From Sporothrix humicola (taxonomy: Eukaryota; Ascomycota; Sordariomycetes; Ophiostomatales; Ophiostomataceae), in assembly GCA_021396245.1 (NCBI GenBank), contig WNYE01000075.1, forward strand, positions 1 through 64,000: a stretch of DNA of 64,000 nt, in the 5' to 3' direction. A program made the position numbers and the translations under genes. Positions 51,336-63,200 of the stretch are shown piece by piece. Each line of letters begins with the position of its first letter. The first letter of the stretch is position 1. The notes beneath the pieces are model-generated. The model was not told the origin of the DNA and searched no databases. It saw nothing but the letters and a program-made list of their open reading frames with translations.

Positions 51336-53243
51336 ATGCTCCGCAGTCCGCAGCATCTTGTCTTGCAGCTGTCTGTCGCGCCAACTCGACGTACATTGAC
51401 CACTGCCGCTGCATCATACAACTCGGAAAAGTCACCTCCACCGCCTCCGCCACCGCCATCATCACACGTCTCGCACGTGTCTCACACTTCTCATACTTCT
51501 CACAACTCTCTCGCACAATCCCACGCAGCAGCAGCGGCTGCCAACGCCCCAGCAGCTCCCGCCGCCGCGGCGACTATCCGCGTCTTCCGCCTCACCTCCG
51601 AACCGAACGTTGCAGCACGAAACAACCGCCGGCCCGCCATGGCCAGCCAGTCGCAGGCACAGCCGCGATCGCGGTCTGAAGAGCGGCCAGCATCCCAAGC
51701 GGACGCTGAGCAGGCTCAACAGACACGCACACAAGCCCGGCTGAACTCATACTTCCCCCTCGGCTACCGAGACGCGGCGCATCAATGGTGGTCCAGCGTT
51801 TCGGCATCGGCCGCCGAGCGCGGTGTGCTCGCATACGTCCCCTATGTCCGCGAAGCGAAGCCCGGCTCGCAACCCGACCTCAGCATGACGGCCCAGCAGC
51901 AACAAGCGGGCGGTGCGGCCCTCTCGTCCATCAACAGCACAAACAACGACGACCCCTACGGCTCGCGACTCTGGCGGTCGCAAATGGTGCAGCTTTCGGG
52001 CAAGAACCGGGCGCTCAACGAATACTCGATTGAGCGCGTGGGCGAGGAGAACGAGGAGACACTGGTGATGCTGCACGGCTACGGCGCGGGTCTTGGCTTC
52101 TTCTACCGCAACTTTGAGCCGCTGAGCCGGCGACAGGGCTGGAAACTGTACGCGCTGGATATGCTGGGCATGGGCAACTCGTCGCGGCCGCCATTCAAGG
52201 TCAAGGCCAAGGACCCGCAGGCCAAAATCACCGAGGCTGAGAGCTGGTTTATTGACTCGCTCGAGGAGTGGCGCAAGATCCGCAAGATTGAGCGGTTCAC
52301 GCTCATGGGCCACTCGATGGGCGGCTACCTGGCCGTGTCGTATGCGCTCAAGTACCCCGGTCGCATCAACAAGTTGATTTTGGCGTCACCCGTCGGTGTG
52401 CCTGAGGACCCGTACGCCGTCAACGCCGCCATGCCCGAACCCGAAGAGTCGACGCTCGTCAACGAGTTTACGCAGGACCAGAACGCCGTGGCCGAGGGCG
52501 CGACTACGACAACAGCTGGCGCTGCATCATCCTCCGCACCCTCTCCGAACCACAACTACACCTACAACCACAACCACCACAACAAGAAGAAGGCATCAGC
52601 AGCCGCCGCCAAGCCTGAACGCCGGCCACTACCGGGCTGGCTTGTGTGGCTCTGGGACGCCAACGTGTCTCCATTCAGTCTTGTGCGCGCGTCGGGTCCA
52701 CTGGGCCCGCGTCTCGTGTCTGGATGGACGTCGCGGCGGTTCAGCCATCTGGAGTCCGACGAGGCCGATGCGCTCCACACGTACACATACAACCTGTTCC
52801 GGCAGCGGGGTAGTGGCGAGTACGCGCTGCCGTACCTGCTGGCCCCCGGTGCCTACGCCCGCAGCCCTGTGATCAACCGCATCCAGAATGTTGGCCGGCA
52901 AGTGGTGACACCCGCGCAGCCCGCGACCGAGACGACGCCCGCCGTGCCCGAGGTGCGCGAAACCGGCTTCCCGATCGTCATGATGTACGGCGACCACGAC
53001 TGGATGGACGTGGCGGGCGGGTACGCGGCCGAAGAGAAGATTAAGGCACGGATTGTGCAGGCGCTGCTGCACGGGACGCCCGAAGAGAAGCGGCGGGAGA
53101 ACGGCAGCGCCAAGGTGCTGATTGTGCGCAACGCAGGCCATCATCTATACCTAGACAACCCGGACGAGTTCAACAAGTACATCGATGACGAGCTGGCAGA
53201 GACTCAAAAGTCGGAGAAGCGGCGACGACAGCAGTTGGAGTAG
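51336..53243 (+). CDS. Mitochondrial-type alpha/beta hydrolase (ABHD4/5, Cld1-like)
   Basis: Single exon, 635 residues. The first 25 residues (MLRSPQHLVLQLSVAPTRRT) are basic, hydroxylated and free of acidic residues, a probable mitochondrial presequence. A low-complexity Ser/His/Pro/Ala stretch follows. The hydrolase core has the oxyanion motif VMLHGYGAGLGFFYRNFEPL, ALDMLGMGNSSRP, the nucleophile elbow GHSMGG with Ser327, LILASPVGVP, the acid-loop GDHDWMD and the catalytic His602 in NAGHHLYLDNPDEFN. This is the CGI-58/ABHD4/ABHD5 subfamily that in yeast includes Cld1, a cardiolipin-specific deacylase, and Ict1/Ecm18. A disordered insert near residues 380-420 contains NHNYTYNHNHHNKKK. Cld1-like lipid deacylation in mitochondria is the best guess; which paralogue it is cannot be told from sequence reading alone. 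Confidence 0.82.
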   Translation: MLRSPQHLVLQLSVAPTRRTLTTAAASYNSEKSPPPPPPPPSSHVSHVSHTSHTSHNSLAQSHAAAAAANAPAAPAAAATIRVFRLTSEPNVAARNNRRPAMASQSQAQPRSRSEERPASQADAEQAQQTRTQARLNSYFPLGYRDAAHQWWSSVSASAAERGVLAYVPYVREAKPGSQPDLSMTAQQQQAGGAALSSINSTNNDDPYGSRLWRSQMVQLSGKNRALNEYSIERVGEENEETLVMLHGYGAGLGFFYRNFEPLSRRQGWKLYALDMLGMGNSSRPPFKVKAKDPQAKITEAESWFIDSLEEWRKIRKIERFTLMGHSMGGYLAVSYALKYPGRINKLILASPVGVPEDPYAVNAAMPEPEESTLVNEFTQDQNAVAEGATTTTAGAASSSAPSPNHNYTYNHNHHNKKKASAAAAKPERRPLPGWLVWLWDANVSPFSLVRASGPLGPRLVSGWTSRRFSHLESDEADALHTYTYNLFRQRGSGEYALPYLLAPGAYARSPVINRIQNVGRQVVTPAQPATETTPAVPEVRETGFPIVMMYGDHDWMDVAGGYAAEEKIKARIVQALLHGTPEEKRRENGSAKVLIVRNAGHHLYLDNPDEFNKYIDDELAETQKSEKRRRQQLE

Positions 53244-53555
53244 GCCGGGAAGGTGGTTGACGGAATGTCGACAGAATGTCGACAACCCAAAAAGCGAAAA
53301 GGGGCGAAAGGCGATGCATTATGACACCATTATATACAACAGCACAGAAGGAGCGGCGTTTTATTGATTTCTATTTAACTTTCTTTTGTTCTCACATCTA
53401 GGAGTCCCTTCTTTTTCTTTCTTCCTTTCTTTCTTTCGTCTACAGACTCTTAGTCTTCTTTTTTGGGATATTATATATTTTTATTAGGTTTTTATTGTCG
53501 TCTTACAAGCAATGGCCAAGACAAGACAGGAGGATAAGACAGCATCTCGGACAAG

Positions 53556-53592
53556 GAGTGCATACTAAGGAGTGCATACCGAGGAGTGCATA
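53556..53592 (+). repeat. Three-copy GGAGTGCATAC tandem repeat
   Basis: Three imperfect copies of an 11-13 base unit (aaGGAGTGCATAC, aaGGAGTGCATAC, gaGGAGTGCATAC). Confidence 0.7.
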
Positions 53593-53916
53593 CTCTCGGC
53601 AGAGATATGCAACAGGACATGGCAAAGGTCATTTACACAGTAGTGCATCTCTGCATCAGCGTTCAGATAGTGTTTCAACAGCATTATAGAAGCGGCGTTT
53701 GTCTTGGATAGACTACAGTACGTTGTGCTTTTAGAGGCTACATGTACAATACACAAATACAAATCTCAATTTCAATCTCAATTTGATATCATATTGATTT
53801 CAGGGCCAGTGTGTTTCCAGCCTTAAATCTCGATTGTGTACGAGTTGGGTGTTCTTCTCTAGTAGAGAGGGTATCTAGGCTTTCTTATAAAGGAATGGAA
53901 GAATTAGAAGGGTGAA

Positions 53917-53942
53917 GGGGGGGGGGGGGGGGGGGGGGGGGG

Positions 53943-53983
<41 letters not shown>

Positions 53984-54018
53984 AAAAAAAAAAAAACCAA
54001 AAAACAAAACAACCCAAC

Positions 54019-54087
<69 letters not shown>
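53917..54087. repeat. Extreme homopolymer cluster: G27, A-rich, C67
   Basis: 27 consecutive G (53917-53943), a run of 29 A and A-rich sequence (53947-54019), then 67 consecutive C (54021-54087). The G and C tracts are complementary. Any protein read across it is meaningless poly-Pro/poly-Gly. Could be real simple-sequence DNA or an assembly/polishing error. Confidence 0.85.
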
Positions 54088-54568
54088 AGTGTAAAGTGTA
54101 AAATGCAAACTGCACAAAGTGTGCACAAGAAAAGTGAAACCCAGAAACCAGTGACCTAAGGGGATGTATGAGATGCCCCTATTACCCAAACCAGAAAATC
54201 AAAATAAATCAAGCAAACAACAAAATCAAAACGGACACAAACAATGCAATCTTCTCTCCACCAGTATTAATTCCGCACCAGTAAAGCACGCTCTCGCTCG
54301 TCTCCAAAATCGAAATCAAAGTCAAAACGCTCTCGCTCTCCAACTCTCTACCCGAAATGTGTACCCTCGCATCCATGAAGTGTATTTTTTTCTTCTTTTT
54401 TTGTTTTTGTCCTCGCTCTTAGCAAAGTCTCGCAATCATAAGTTTTTTGTCGTAAAAAGAGGCCGCTTAAAATGCAAATAGACATTAAGGAGTGACGTGA
54501 AGTAAAGGTAAACAACGCAGAAACTTAAACGCAGTAACTCAACAGCCTTCGGCTTCGCCTCATGCTAT

Positions 54569-57278
54569 CTACAGAAGAACAACCATAGCAAAGAAGGCAG
54601 CCACGATCGAGCTCAGACCAGCGGCCATGCCCATCCGCGACGGCGCACCAGCCGTGACGAGCGAGTTCGTGGGCACGACGGACGAGCCAGTGCCGGTGCT
54701 GTTGCCCGAGCCAGTACCCGAGCCCGAGCCACTGCCCGAACCGGAGCCACTGCCCGAGCCGCTGCCAGAGCCACTGCCGCTGCCGGCACCGCCAGTGCTG
54801 GATGAGCCAACACCCGAGGCAGTGCCAGTAGCACCAGCACCGCCGGAACCAGAACCAGAGCCAGAAACGCCAGCAGACGAGCCGCCGCCCTGGGACGAGC
54901 CGGTGTTGCTATTGCCGTTGCCACTGCCACTACCGTTGCCGTTGCCGGAACCAGCACCACTGCTGCTAGCAGGAGCACCACCGGACTGGGAAGGCGAGCC
55001 AGAGCCAACGTTGCCGCTGCCGCTGGCGACACTGCTCGGCGACGAGCCAGGAGTGCTGGACTGCTGGGCCGGGTTGGACTGGGCCGGGCTCGACTGAGCA
55101 GGGCTCGACTGAGCAGGGCTCGACTGAGCAGGGTTGGACTGCTGAGCGGGTGTCGAGGAAGCCGGGCTGGACTGCTGGGCAGGCGGGGACGACTGCTGAG
55201 CGGGCTGGCTAGATTGCTGGGCGGGCTGAGAAGACTGGGGAGGCGTCGACTGCGCAGGGGATGACTGGGCTGGAGCAGGCGACGAGGACTGCTGGGCGGG
55301 CTGCGAGGGCTGCGAGCTGGGGGTGGGGGCGCCCGGGTTGTTGTTGGAGCTCGAAGTCGGGATGACGACGGGCGGGCTGGAGATGGACGCAGGCTGGCTC
55401 TGGGCCGACGAGACAAAGGTCGGGGTGCCGGTCTGCTGGGACTGAGGAGCAGAGCCGCCGCCGGCCGACTGCGAAGTGGCAGGGACGGTGGAGCAGTAGT
55501 TGAGGAACTGGCCAAACTTCTGGACGAGGTAGGCCTTGATGGAGAGCTTGCCCTGGTCGGTGTTATCGGTGACGCACGAGTTGCAGCCGTTGTAGTAGGC
55601 CATGAAAGACGAGTCGGCGGCGCAGAGAGCAGGCGTCTTGCCGACGTTCTGGGCCTCGATGTACGCGTTGCTGCAGATGTCGAAGCAGACCGAGGGGATG
55701 ATGGTGTCGTCGCGCTTGCTGAGGATCGAGCGCTTGCGGCCGACAGGGTAGCCAGCGGCCGACGAAGACGACGACGACGAGGGAACCGACGAGGGGGGCG
55801 GGTAGTGGGTCAGGGTAGACTGCGTGAGCCAGTCGCCCGTTGTCACAGTGAAAATGTGGCCGCCAATCTCCTCAACAATAAACTCCTCCTCGAAAATCCC
55901 GTACGACAGGCCGAAAGCAGGAGGAGCCAGGTAGAAGTAGCCCTCGGTCGGCGGGTAGTACGAGGTGGTGTTCTCGGGCCACTCGACAATCGGGAAGTCG
56001 GGCGCAGGGATACACTCGTCGGGCTGGCACGTGAACGTGTCGTCGGGCGAGTCCGCAAACATGTTGCAGCCCTCGGGCTTCTTGGGCGAGCAGACGGTGC
56101 CAGGTGCACAGCCCCAGGTAAGGTCACTGCTGGGAATAAGCGTGGCGAAAGCCTGGCCCGAGCTGGAGGGAGCAGCGCAAGTCGAGATGGTCAGAGTCTG
56201 CGTCGTCGTCAAAGTCTCGGTCTGCTCCGGCTCGGTCAGAGTGCTGGTGACAGTGATGTCGACAGTCGTGCCGGGAATGGTCGAGGTGACAGTGACCGTC
56301 GTGTCGCTGCCGCGCTGCGTGAACGTCGTCGTCGACTCGGCCTGGGTCTGGGTCGAAGTGATGACAACGACCGAGCCGGGCAGCGTCGTCACAGAGCCCG
56401 GAAGCGTCGTGACACTGCCAGGAAGCGTCAGCGTCGACGCCGGGATCGTCACGGTCGTGCCCGACAGAGTCAGTGTCGAGGCAGGCAGCGTGACGGTCGA
56501 CGCGGGCAGCGAAACGGTGACAGACTCAATGTCGGACACAACGTCTGTCACGGTCGAAGCAGGCAGCGTCACCGTCGAGGCCGGCTTGGTGATGGTCGAG
56601 CCGCCCTGGGTGATCGTCGAGGCGGGAAGAGTGACAGTCACGCTGACATCGTGGTCAACAGTCTTCGTCGACGCTGGCTGCGTCGAGGTCACCGTCGTCG
56701 TGCTCCAGACAACCTGCGTGGAAACAACACACTCGTACTCGTCGCCGCCAACAGCACGGCGGTCATAGTAGCCAGACGGCGTCGGCGTCGCGTCGCCGGC
56801 GCATTCCGTGACAACAACAGTAACGGGGTAGGACTGACAGTGAGTTAGTAAATAGACTCGAAAATGGGCACAAAATATACTCAAGCGCATTACTCACCAC
56901 CACGTATGAGCTGTAGTCGGTCTGGGTGGATGTGACAACGTCCGTCTCATAGGCGACGCTCGACTGGATCTCGGTCGTCGTTGTTGTCTCGGTCGAGTAG
57001 TACGGCACAGACACCGTGATCGTCTCGTAGCAGATCTCCGTCGTTGTCGACCACGACGTCACTGTGCAGTATTCTGTGACCGTCGACGGGTGGCAGTGGC
57101 CGTTGTTTCCGTTGTTGGCGGGCGCGCCGTTATTATTGTTTCCACCACCGTTGTGGTCGACTGGGCTGTTGTAGCTCGTCGTAGAGTTGACGCCGGCCGA
57201 CTCGCTGGCAACGGCCGAAACAAGCGGCGAGGCGGCCAGCAGTAAGCTGGCTAGCCGCAAAAGCGAAGAGTTGACCAT
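54569..57278 (-). CDS. GPI-anchored Ser/Thr-rich cell-wall glycoprotein
   Basis: Two exons (57278-56898 and 56833-54569), a 64-nt phase-0 intron with GTGAGT donor and actaac branch, 881 residues. A signal peptide (SLLRLASLLLAASPLVSAVA) is followed by a Cys/Thr-rich segment (CHPSTVTEYCTVTSW), then Ser/Thr repeats of the types LPASTVT and TLPGSVT, likely O-glycosylated. A central Cys-containing region follows (CAPGTVCSPKKPEGCNMFAD; PSVCFDICSNAYIEAQNVGK ending in NGCNSCVTDN). Next come about a dozen PAQSS-type repeats and a Gly-Ser region with (SG)n. The C-terminus (RMGMAAGLSSIVAAFFAMVV) is a hydrophobic GPI-attachment signal. Such proteins sit in the outer wall and act in adhesion or wall integrity. 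The role of this one is unknown. Large open frames on the opposite strand come from the repeats. Confidence 0.85.
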
Positions 57279-60200
57279 TGTGCTGTCCTTTTTTGTCGTC
57301 TTGTCTTTTTTTTCTCTTTTTTTTATTGTCGACTTTCTTGTTGGTGTAAGTCCTTCTCTCCTAAACGAACGGTCGAGGCTTGGGGAAGCTTCGGAAACAC
57401 AAACAAATGTGTTTTATTTGTTGATGTTGTCTGATAAACGATTGTGGAGGAGGTGAGGTGAGGAGGAAAGGGAGAAAGGTAAAAGGGAAAAGATAAAAAG
57501 AAGGTGAGGTAAGAAAGGCAAGAAAAGAGAAGAAAAGAAAAAGAGGGAGGGAACAGAAGAAAGAAAAGAGGAGGGCAGGAAGTAAAAGAGAAAAGGCAGG
57601 TAAGATTCAGTACAACGTAAAAGGGAACTAGCTTGGGCTTGACAGGGGACAAAGCGAGTGACTTAAGAGTGAAGACCGTCAACAGGTAGGCCACAAGCAA
57701 AAGGACAGGCTCGGGCGGCTCTTGCAGCTTGGGTCATATATGTGGCCAGGGTATGGGATAATGGGGAGCTGTCGGTAGGGCAGAAAGAAAAATAAAAACA
57801 GACAACAGACCAAAAAGACAGGGAATAGAAAGCTTGTCCACAGAAGCAAGCCCACAGTGGAGAAGGATGTGAAGGATCAGAGGCCACGCGGAGGGAGTCA
57901 GGGAGTCCACTGCGAGAGATGCGAGGAGCTGGGACAGATGCTGAGCCTCAGCCCTGGGCGAAATTGAGGAAAATTAACAACTGGGACAAGAGGCAGAGAG
58001 GCAGAGAGGCAGAGGAGACGAGACTGCTCCGATGGGGTGGGGCCACTTGAGGTTGAGGCTGCGTTGTTGCCAGGCAGAGACGGACTTTAAGAAAGGCAGG
58101 ACGGTGTGCTGTGAGCTGTGAGTGCTGTTCACGGCTGTCTTTTTTCTTTCTTTTTTTTCCGTCCCTCTCTTTTTTTTTCGGGACAGGGGTGGCTGAAGGA
58201 GGGGGTGGATGGAGTGTGGATTTTCACTGGAGGTCTGGCCGTGCATCCAGTGAGATACTTACGACAACTCCGTTGCGTGGATTTTCAGTGCGTGTAAGTG
58301 GAAGTGAGCAAAGGGCAAAAGTCGGCTATTGCAGCGGCTGACTCTGAGAAGCATTGACGGCTTTTGAGTCTTTACTTGGAAATATCGAAGACGCAGAGAA
58401 CACAGACACTTGTTTACTTTCTGCCTTCTTGGCTACGGATATTGCCCCAGCCTCGTTCGGCTTTGGCGTGATATTGGCCAAGGCAAGATCATGTGGCAAG
58501 AAAAAGGGATATGTAAAATGAGGGAAAGTGAGGCCAAATAGGAAAGAATAATGGGAATAGAAAGAAAGGATGATGAAATATGGGAAGAAACCATGGCAAC
58601 AAAACGTGGCGGACAAGCTGTAAATGTGCAGCTTCGAGATGTGCCGGCTCGCATGTTGCGGAAAGGGAGACTGTCTATACAAGTTGCTGTACGGACGCCA
58701 TCATCGAAAAGAGTGAACAAAATACGAATGCGTCAAAGCATGGCGAAGAGCTCAAGAAAAGCCAAGCAAGGGGGACAAAAGAATACGGCAACGTGCTACT
58801 TGCAACGTGCAACAACGTGGGTGTGGTATCACAGATGCTCGTAAATGGGGAAAGTGGTAGACGTTGGCAGGCTTTTGGCAGACAGCAGACGCATGCAAGA
58901 AGCTTTGTCCACACAAGGAGCCGAAAACGAGAAAACGCATTCGGAACCGACTGCGGCGACATGGACCAAAAAGGAAGAAAATGTACAAGGACGATACATG
59001 TAATACAAAGTCAAGAGGCGCAAGCTACAGGCAAAGAATAAAAGAAGACTGTTAGCTTGGCAAGCCAAAACCGAAGACGAACCGTTGTGAACAAAGAAGA
59101 GAAGAAAGGAAATAAACAGGCGTTGGAGGGCATTACATAAAATCACAGGCCAATTAGACAGGATTTGTGAGCCAGTGTGCTGTAGAAAAGAAAATGGACA
59201 ATAAAATATGAAATCACAGATACGTCGTACTTCGTGTGACATTGTTTTGATAGAGGCGCAATTAATTGTGAACGTCAATGAGGTGATGAGGTGTCGACGT
59301 AGGATGGAAAGGATTTGGCAAGGCAAATGAGATCAAAAATAGCATCGGGCCAAAAGGAATCGCAAAGGAGGGAAAGGAGGGCAGAAGGAATAGGAGGAAA
59401 TGAATTTAGTGGCAGAGGAGCAGAAATGGGGTGTGAAATGAAGCAGAAATGCGCTGGAATTAATAGGATTAGGGGGGCCAATGGGGATTCAATAGGAAGA
59501 CAATAGGGGATACGGTGCATACGGCAGGCGAAAACAAATTTAAATGCAGTCGAAAAACAAGCAAAAAGGCACCCAGAATCAAGCGAAGGAACGGCCAGCG
59601 CGCCCGCGAAGGATGCTGCGGACAGACGATGGGACGTTAGAGACGGGCGGTGGCAGATGAACAATGGCAGATGTCAGATAATTAATTGCGAGGATCCGTG
59701 TGGGGTCAGAGAAAAAAGCAGCCTCGAGTCAAGGACCCAGAAGATGGAGGGACACAGACATGCAAACAAGCGAGCCAGGAAATTGGAAACGGGAAGAAAA
59801 TAAAGAAGAACAGGGACAATCAAAGGGAAGCCTTGTTTCTGTGGGCACGGGAAAGGCGGGAAGAGAAAAGAGAAAAGAACAGAACAAAATCAAGGGCAAA
59901 AAATAGAGAACCGAAAAACGGATGAAAATCGGAAGCAAAGCATAACGACAGGGAACTGCCAAACCCTTGTCGAGCATCAGTCCATCTCCAACTGTCGAGC
60001 ATCCCAGTCGGCGGATCTTTTGTCCTTCGGGTCAATTGAGGAGAGAAAAGACGGCCACAAAAGACAGCCAGCCACAGACAAAAGTCAGCGGGGATGTGCG
60101 TGGATGTGCGGATGTGCGCAATGTGCAAGAAAGCTACCAAAAGTTGCCGAATCGGGGACAAGTCCAAGAAAGCACGGAATATGTCGTACAACGTTGTCTC

Positions 60201-63200
60201 TTGGAGTTGTATGCTGCAAGTAGTACTCGTACCAGCCACACGGCCAGGCCAAACTTTCAGCCCAATCCAACATCAACACACTTTGCAAGCATGGATGCTG
60301 TTTATTTTTAAGCGCCCGACCACAGTTGACATTGACAGAAAAGGAGGGGAAGGAGGGGAAGACCGACGGCAGAAGAGAAAAGAACAGGAAAGTGAAGAGC
60401 AAGAGCATCAAAAGAACATGATTTGCGAGAAAGGAGGTGTGGAGAGGAGATGTGCAAAAAGGAAGAGGCCTCGTCAGTCAAACAAATTGAAGGGCCGATG
60501 CGCACACATGGCGAGGTATACGGAGCACAAAAAAAGAATGTGGATGTGGGATTTGGTCAGAAAACGGATTCGCACAAATGAAAACAAATGAACAGAGCCT
60601 CATTTCTTGGTCAGGAGTGCAGAGTGCAGAAGGAAAGCGCATAAAAGCAGGAACAAACAGCGCAGAACGCAGGCACAACACAGCCAAAAGCAGACGAAAA
60701 CAGACGAGGCACAGACAGTGAACTGTAAAACGGTTGCAAATACGCAAAATGCGAGATTGCAGGGATGGGTGCAGGTGACAGTGAGAGAGAGAAAATGAGA
60801 GAACAGAGTGCGTGAGAGCGGAAAGTATCCACAGATCAAAGCAACCCAAGAGTTGAGCCCAGGAGGAGCCGAATAGATGCAAAAGTCACTTGCACTGAAA
60901 ATACACGTATTGATGACTTGACTCCAAAAGAGCCAAGACGAACGGCAGGGTCTTTGCGTGAATCGGCAAGGATTGAGGTCGACATTGGGGGCCAACAGAC
61001 AAAGTCCGTCACACTTGCTTCTGTTTGCTTTTGTCTGTTGCTTTCGTTTTCATCTTAGAAAGCTTTCCCTTCCAGGTAACCGCCCGGAACAAGTTGAGAA
61101 AATCCGGCATACTGAAAGCAAACAGTCGAAATGAAGGACCGGCAGGCGAGCTGACCGTTGGTGCCGTGAGAAATAAAATGTCGACAACTTGTAGGTAATC
61201 GATCGGCATCGACTCCACGGAGCTGAAAGCTTCTCAAGCTCTCACCAGCATGGAGAAAGGAGCCCTCTTCCCACAATCTGCAACTTAGAAACTTCTCACC
61301 TCACACAATGGCTGAGCATCGGCTCTTACCTGCCGTCGTTCGTGGTAACTTTTTGTGTCAATTGAGTGGTCGTTGATTTTCATTCGTCTTCTTTTGGCCC
61401 CTCCATCTTCCTTCTCTTTACTTTCTATCAGCCGCACTTTGACGTGGCTGGGTCGTGGCCTATCCCACGGCCAATCCGCGGACTGACCACGGAGAGTTTA
61501 TTCGTGGACAAACCTGTTTGCCTCGCAATCGTAATTCGTATAAGTATATGTCCTGCCGTTTTTGACTGTCAATCTGACATTCTGCCCTTTTTCTCACCAA
61601 AACCCACGCCTCCCAAGGTAAACGCGGGGTCCTTGGCTAACTTTAGCGATGCACGAAGTGATGCACGATACAACGTCGATAGCTTTCCGCGATCCAGGGT
61701 CCTGCCATGAAAACGATGCAGAAGGTGCGGAAGGGCGAGGTGAAGAGGATAAAGGCGATGCATGGTGTGTGGCGGGCGTGCATCTTTGCATCAAGAACAA
61801 TCGATCACATCGAAGCCATCGAAGAAAAGAAGCTTCTCACCAGGCAAGCCCCAATCCAAAAGAATTCAGGAATCCCAGGAAATCATGGGTTTCTTTGCAG
61901 ATGTGGACTTTTCTTTTTTTTCTGCATCTCTGTGCATCCCCGCGGTTGGGTTGGCGTCTTGGCTTTTTGCTCTTCTCTTTTATTCTTTTATTCTTTTTGA
62001 AGTCGTGCAGACCGTTTTGCGGTGTAAGATGGCATGCATAAGTTGACAAAAGACGTTGATGTGCAAGGCTTCCATTGCCCAAGACAGCCGGGAAACAGGC
62101 TCATTCGGGTTTCCCCGCCCGGTCGCCGTCTTCTTCTTTGCCTCGGGCATGTTGCCCTAAACTCATTGCCCAGTGTCTACCATTGTTGTCAAATTGACCA
62201 GTTGAATGGCATTCCGTGCCTGCAGTTGCACCTCCTGCAGCCATCGGTCTCGCCGAGGCAAGATCGAGAGAGAAGAAAGAGAACATCAAAAGCGAATTCC
62301 CAGAAAGTCGCAAGATCTTTCAGAACCGCTAGTGTCGAAGGGCAGATGGAGCAAGCAAGCACGCACACACAGGCTTTTCCCAAAGAAACCGATCACCGAT
62401 TGTGGCGTTTTTTAGGAAGATGCAAAGAAAGATGCGAGAGATAATCAGGTCTGGGCAGGGCAGAGTGTGGATTTGGTGTCGCTTTCTCGTGGCAGATACC
62501 CAGCCATTCGGCCACCCAGCCTTCCTCCTTCATGGCTGCCGTCCACGCCTCTTGTCTCGGTGATGACTGTTCTTGTGCTCGTATGTTTGCCAGGCTTTGA
62601 AAGTCTTTTTGGCACTTGTTGCTGGCCGGGCCTTACGCCATGCAGCCACGGAGAGGCTATGCGTCTTTTTCTTTTTTCTTTGCGCCTGTGTTCTCCCGTC
62701 TCACCGATCTTTGCTTCGAGCTGTGTGAGCTGCGAGGAGCCGCCCGAGGACAAGACTCCAAGAAAGCGACAGGCAGCTCCAAAAAGTGATGTGCTTTTCT
62801 TCCTCCACTCGAGTGGACGGCTGGGACGGGCTCCCAGGGTCCTTGTCGATTTCGTGTACTCTGGTTGGCCAGTTGCGTGTAAATGACTAACTGGTTGCGG
62901 CATGGCCCATCCGAGAGGTCGGCTTGGGTTGCATTCAGACATGGGTGTGTTGTCGGTGGAGAGAGGTTGTGGGTGGGAAGAAGAGAGTCGTCGAAAGTGT
63001 CTTTTTGAGTTGACATGGGCGAGTTTGTTTTTGAGTTTTTCCACTCCAATTCTTCCACCTTCCCTCTCCCACCGGAAGACCCTGAACAGGAAGGCACAAG
63101 GCTTAGCTTTACGAGTACCTGGACTTGTGCAAGCACGCCGCACGTTCCTTCCTTGTGGGAGTCTACCATTACTGGCACTGTGGAGACACTACATAAAAAA

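Larger units (their letters stand above)
53244..54568. other. Convergent 3' region with homopolymer tracts
   Basis: 3' flanks of the hydrolase gene and the GPI-protein gene. It contains a short GGAGTGCATAC tandem repeat and the G/A/C homopolymer cluster annotated separately. No gene. Confidence 0.5.

Noticed and set aside
53875..54189. Poly-Gly, poly-Phe and poly-Pro frames
   Set aside because: Translations of homopolymer tracts without biological meaning.
54613..55515. 300-codon minus-strand frame, Arg/Pro/Ser-rich
   Set aside because: Alternative frame of the Ser/Pro repeats of the GPI-anchored protein; the signal-peptide-bearing frame is the real one.
55805..56848. 347-codon plus-strand frame, Arg/Gly-rich
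   Set aside because: Antisense to the Thr-rich repeats of the GPI-anchored protein.
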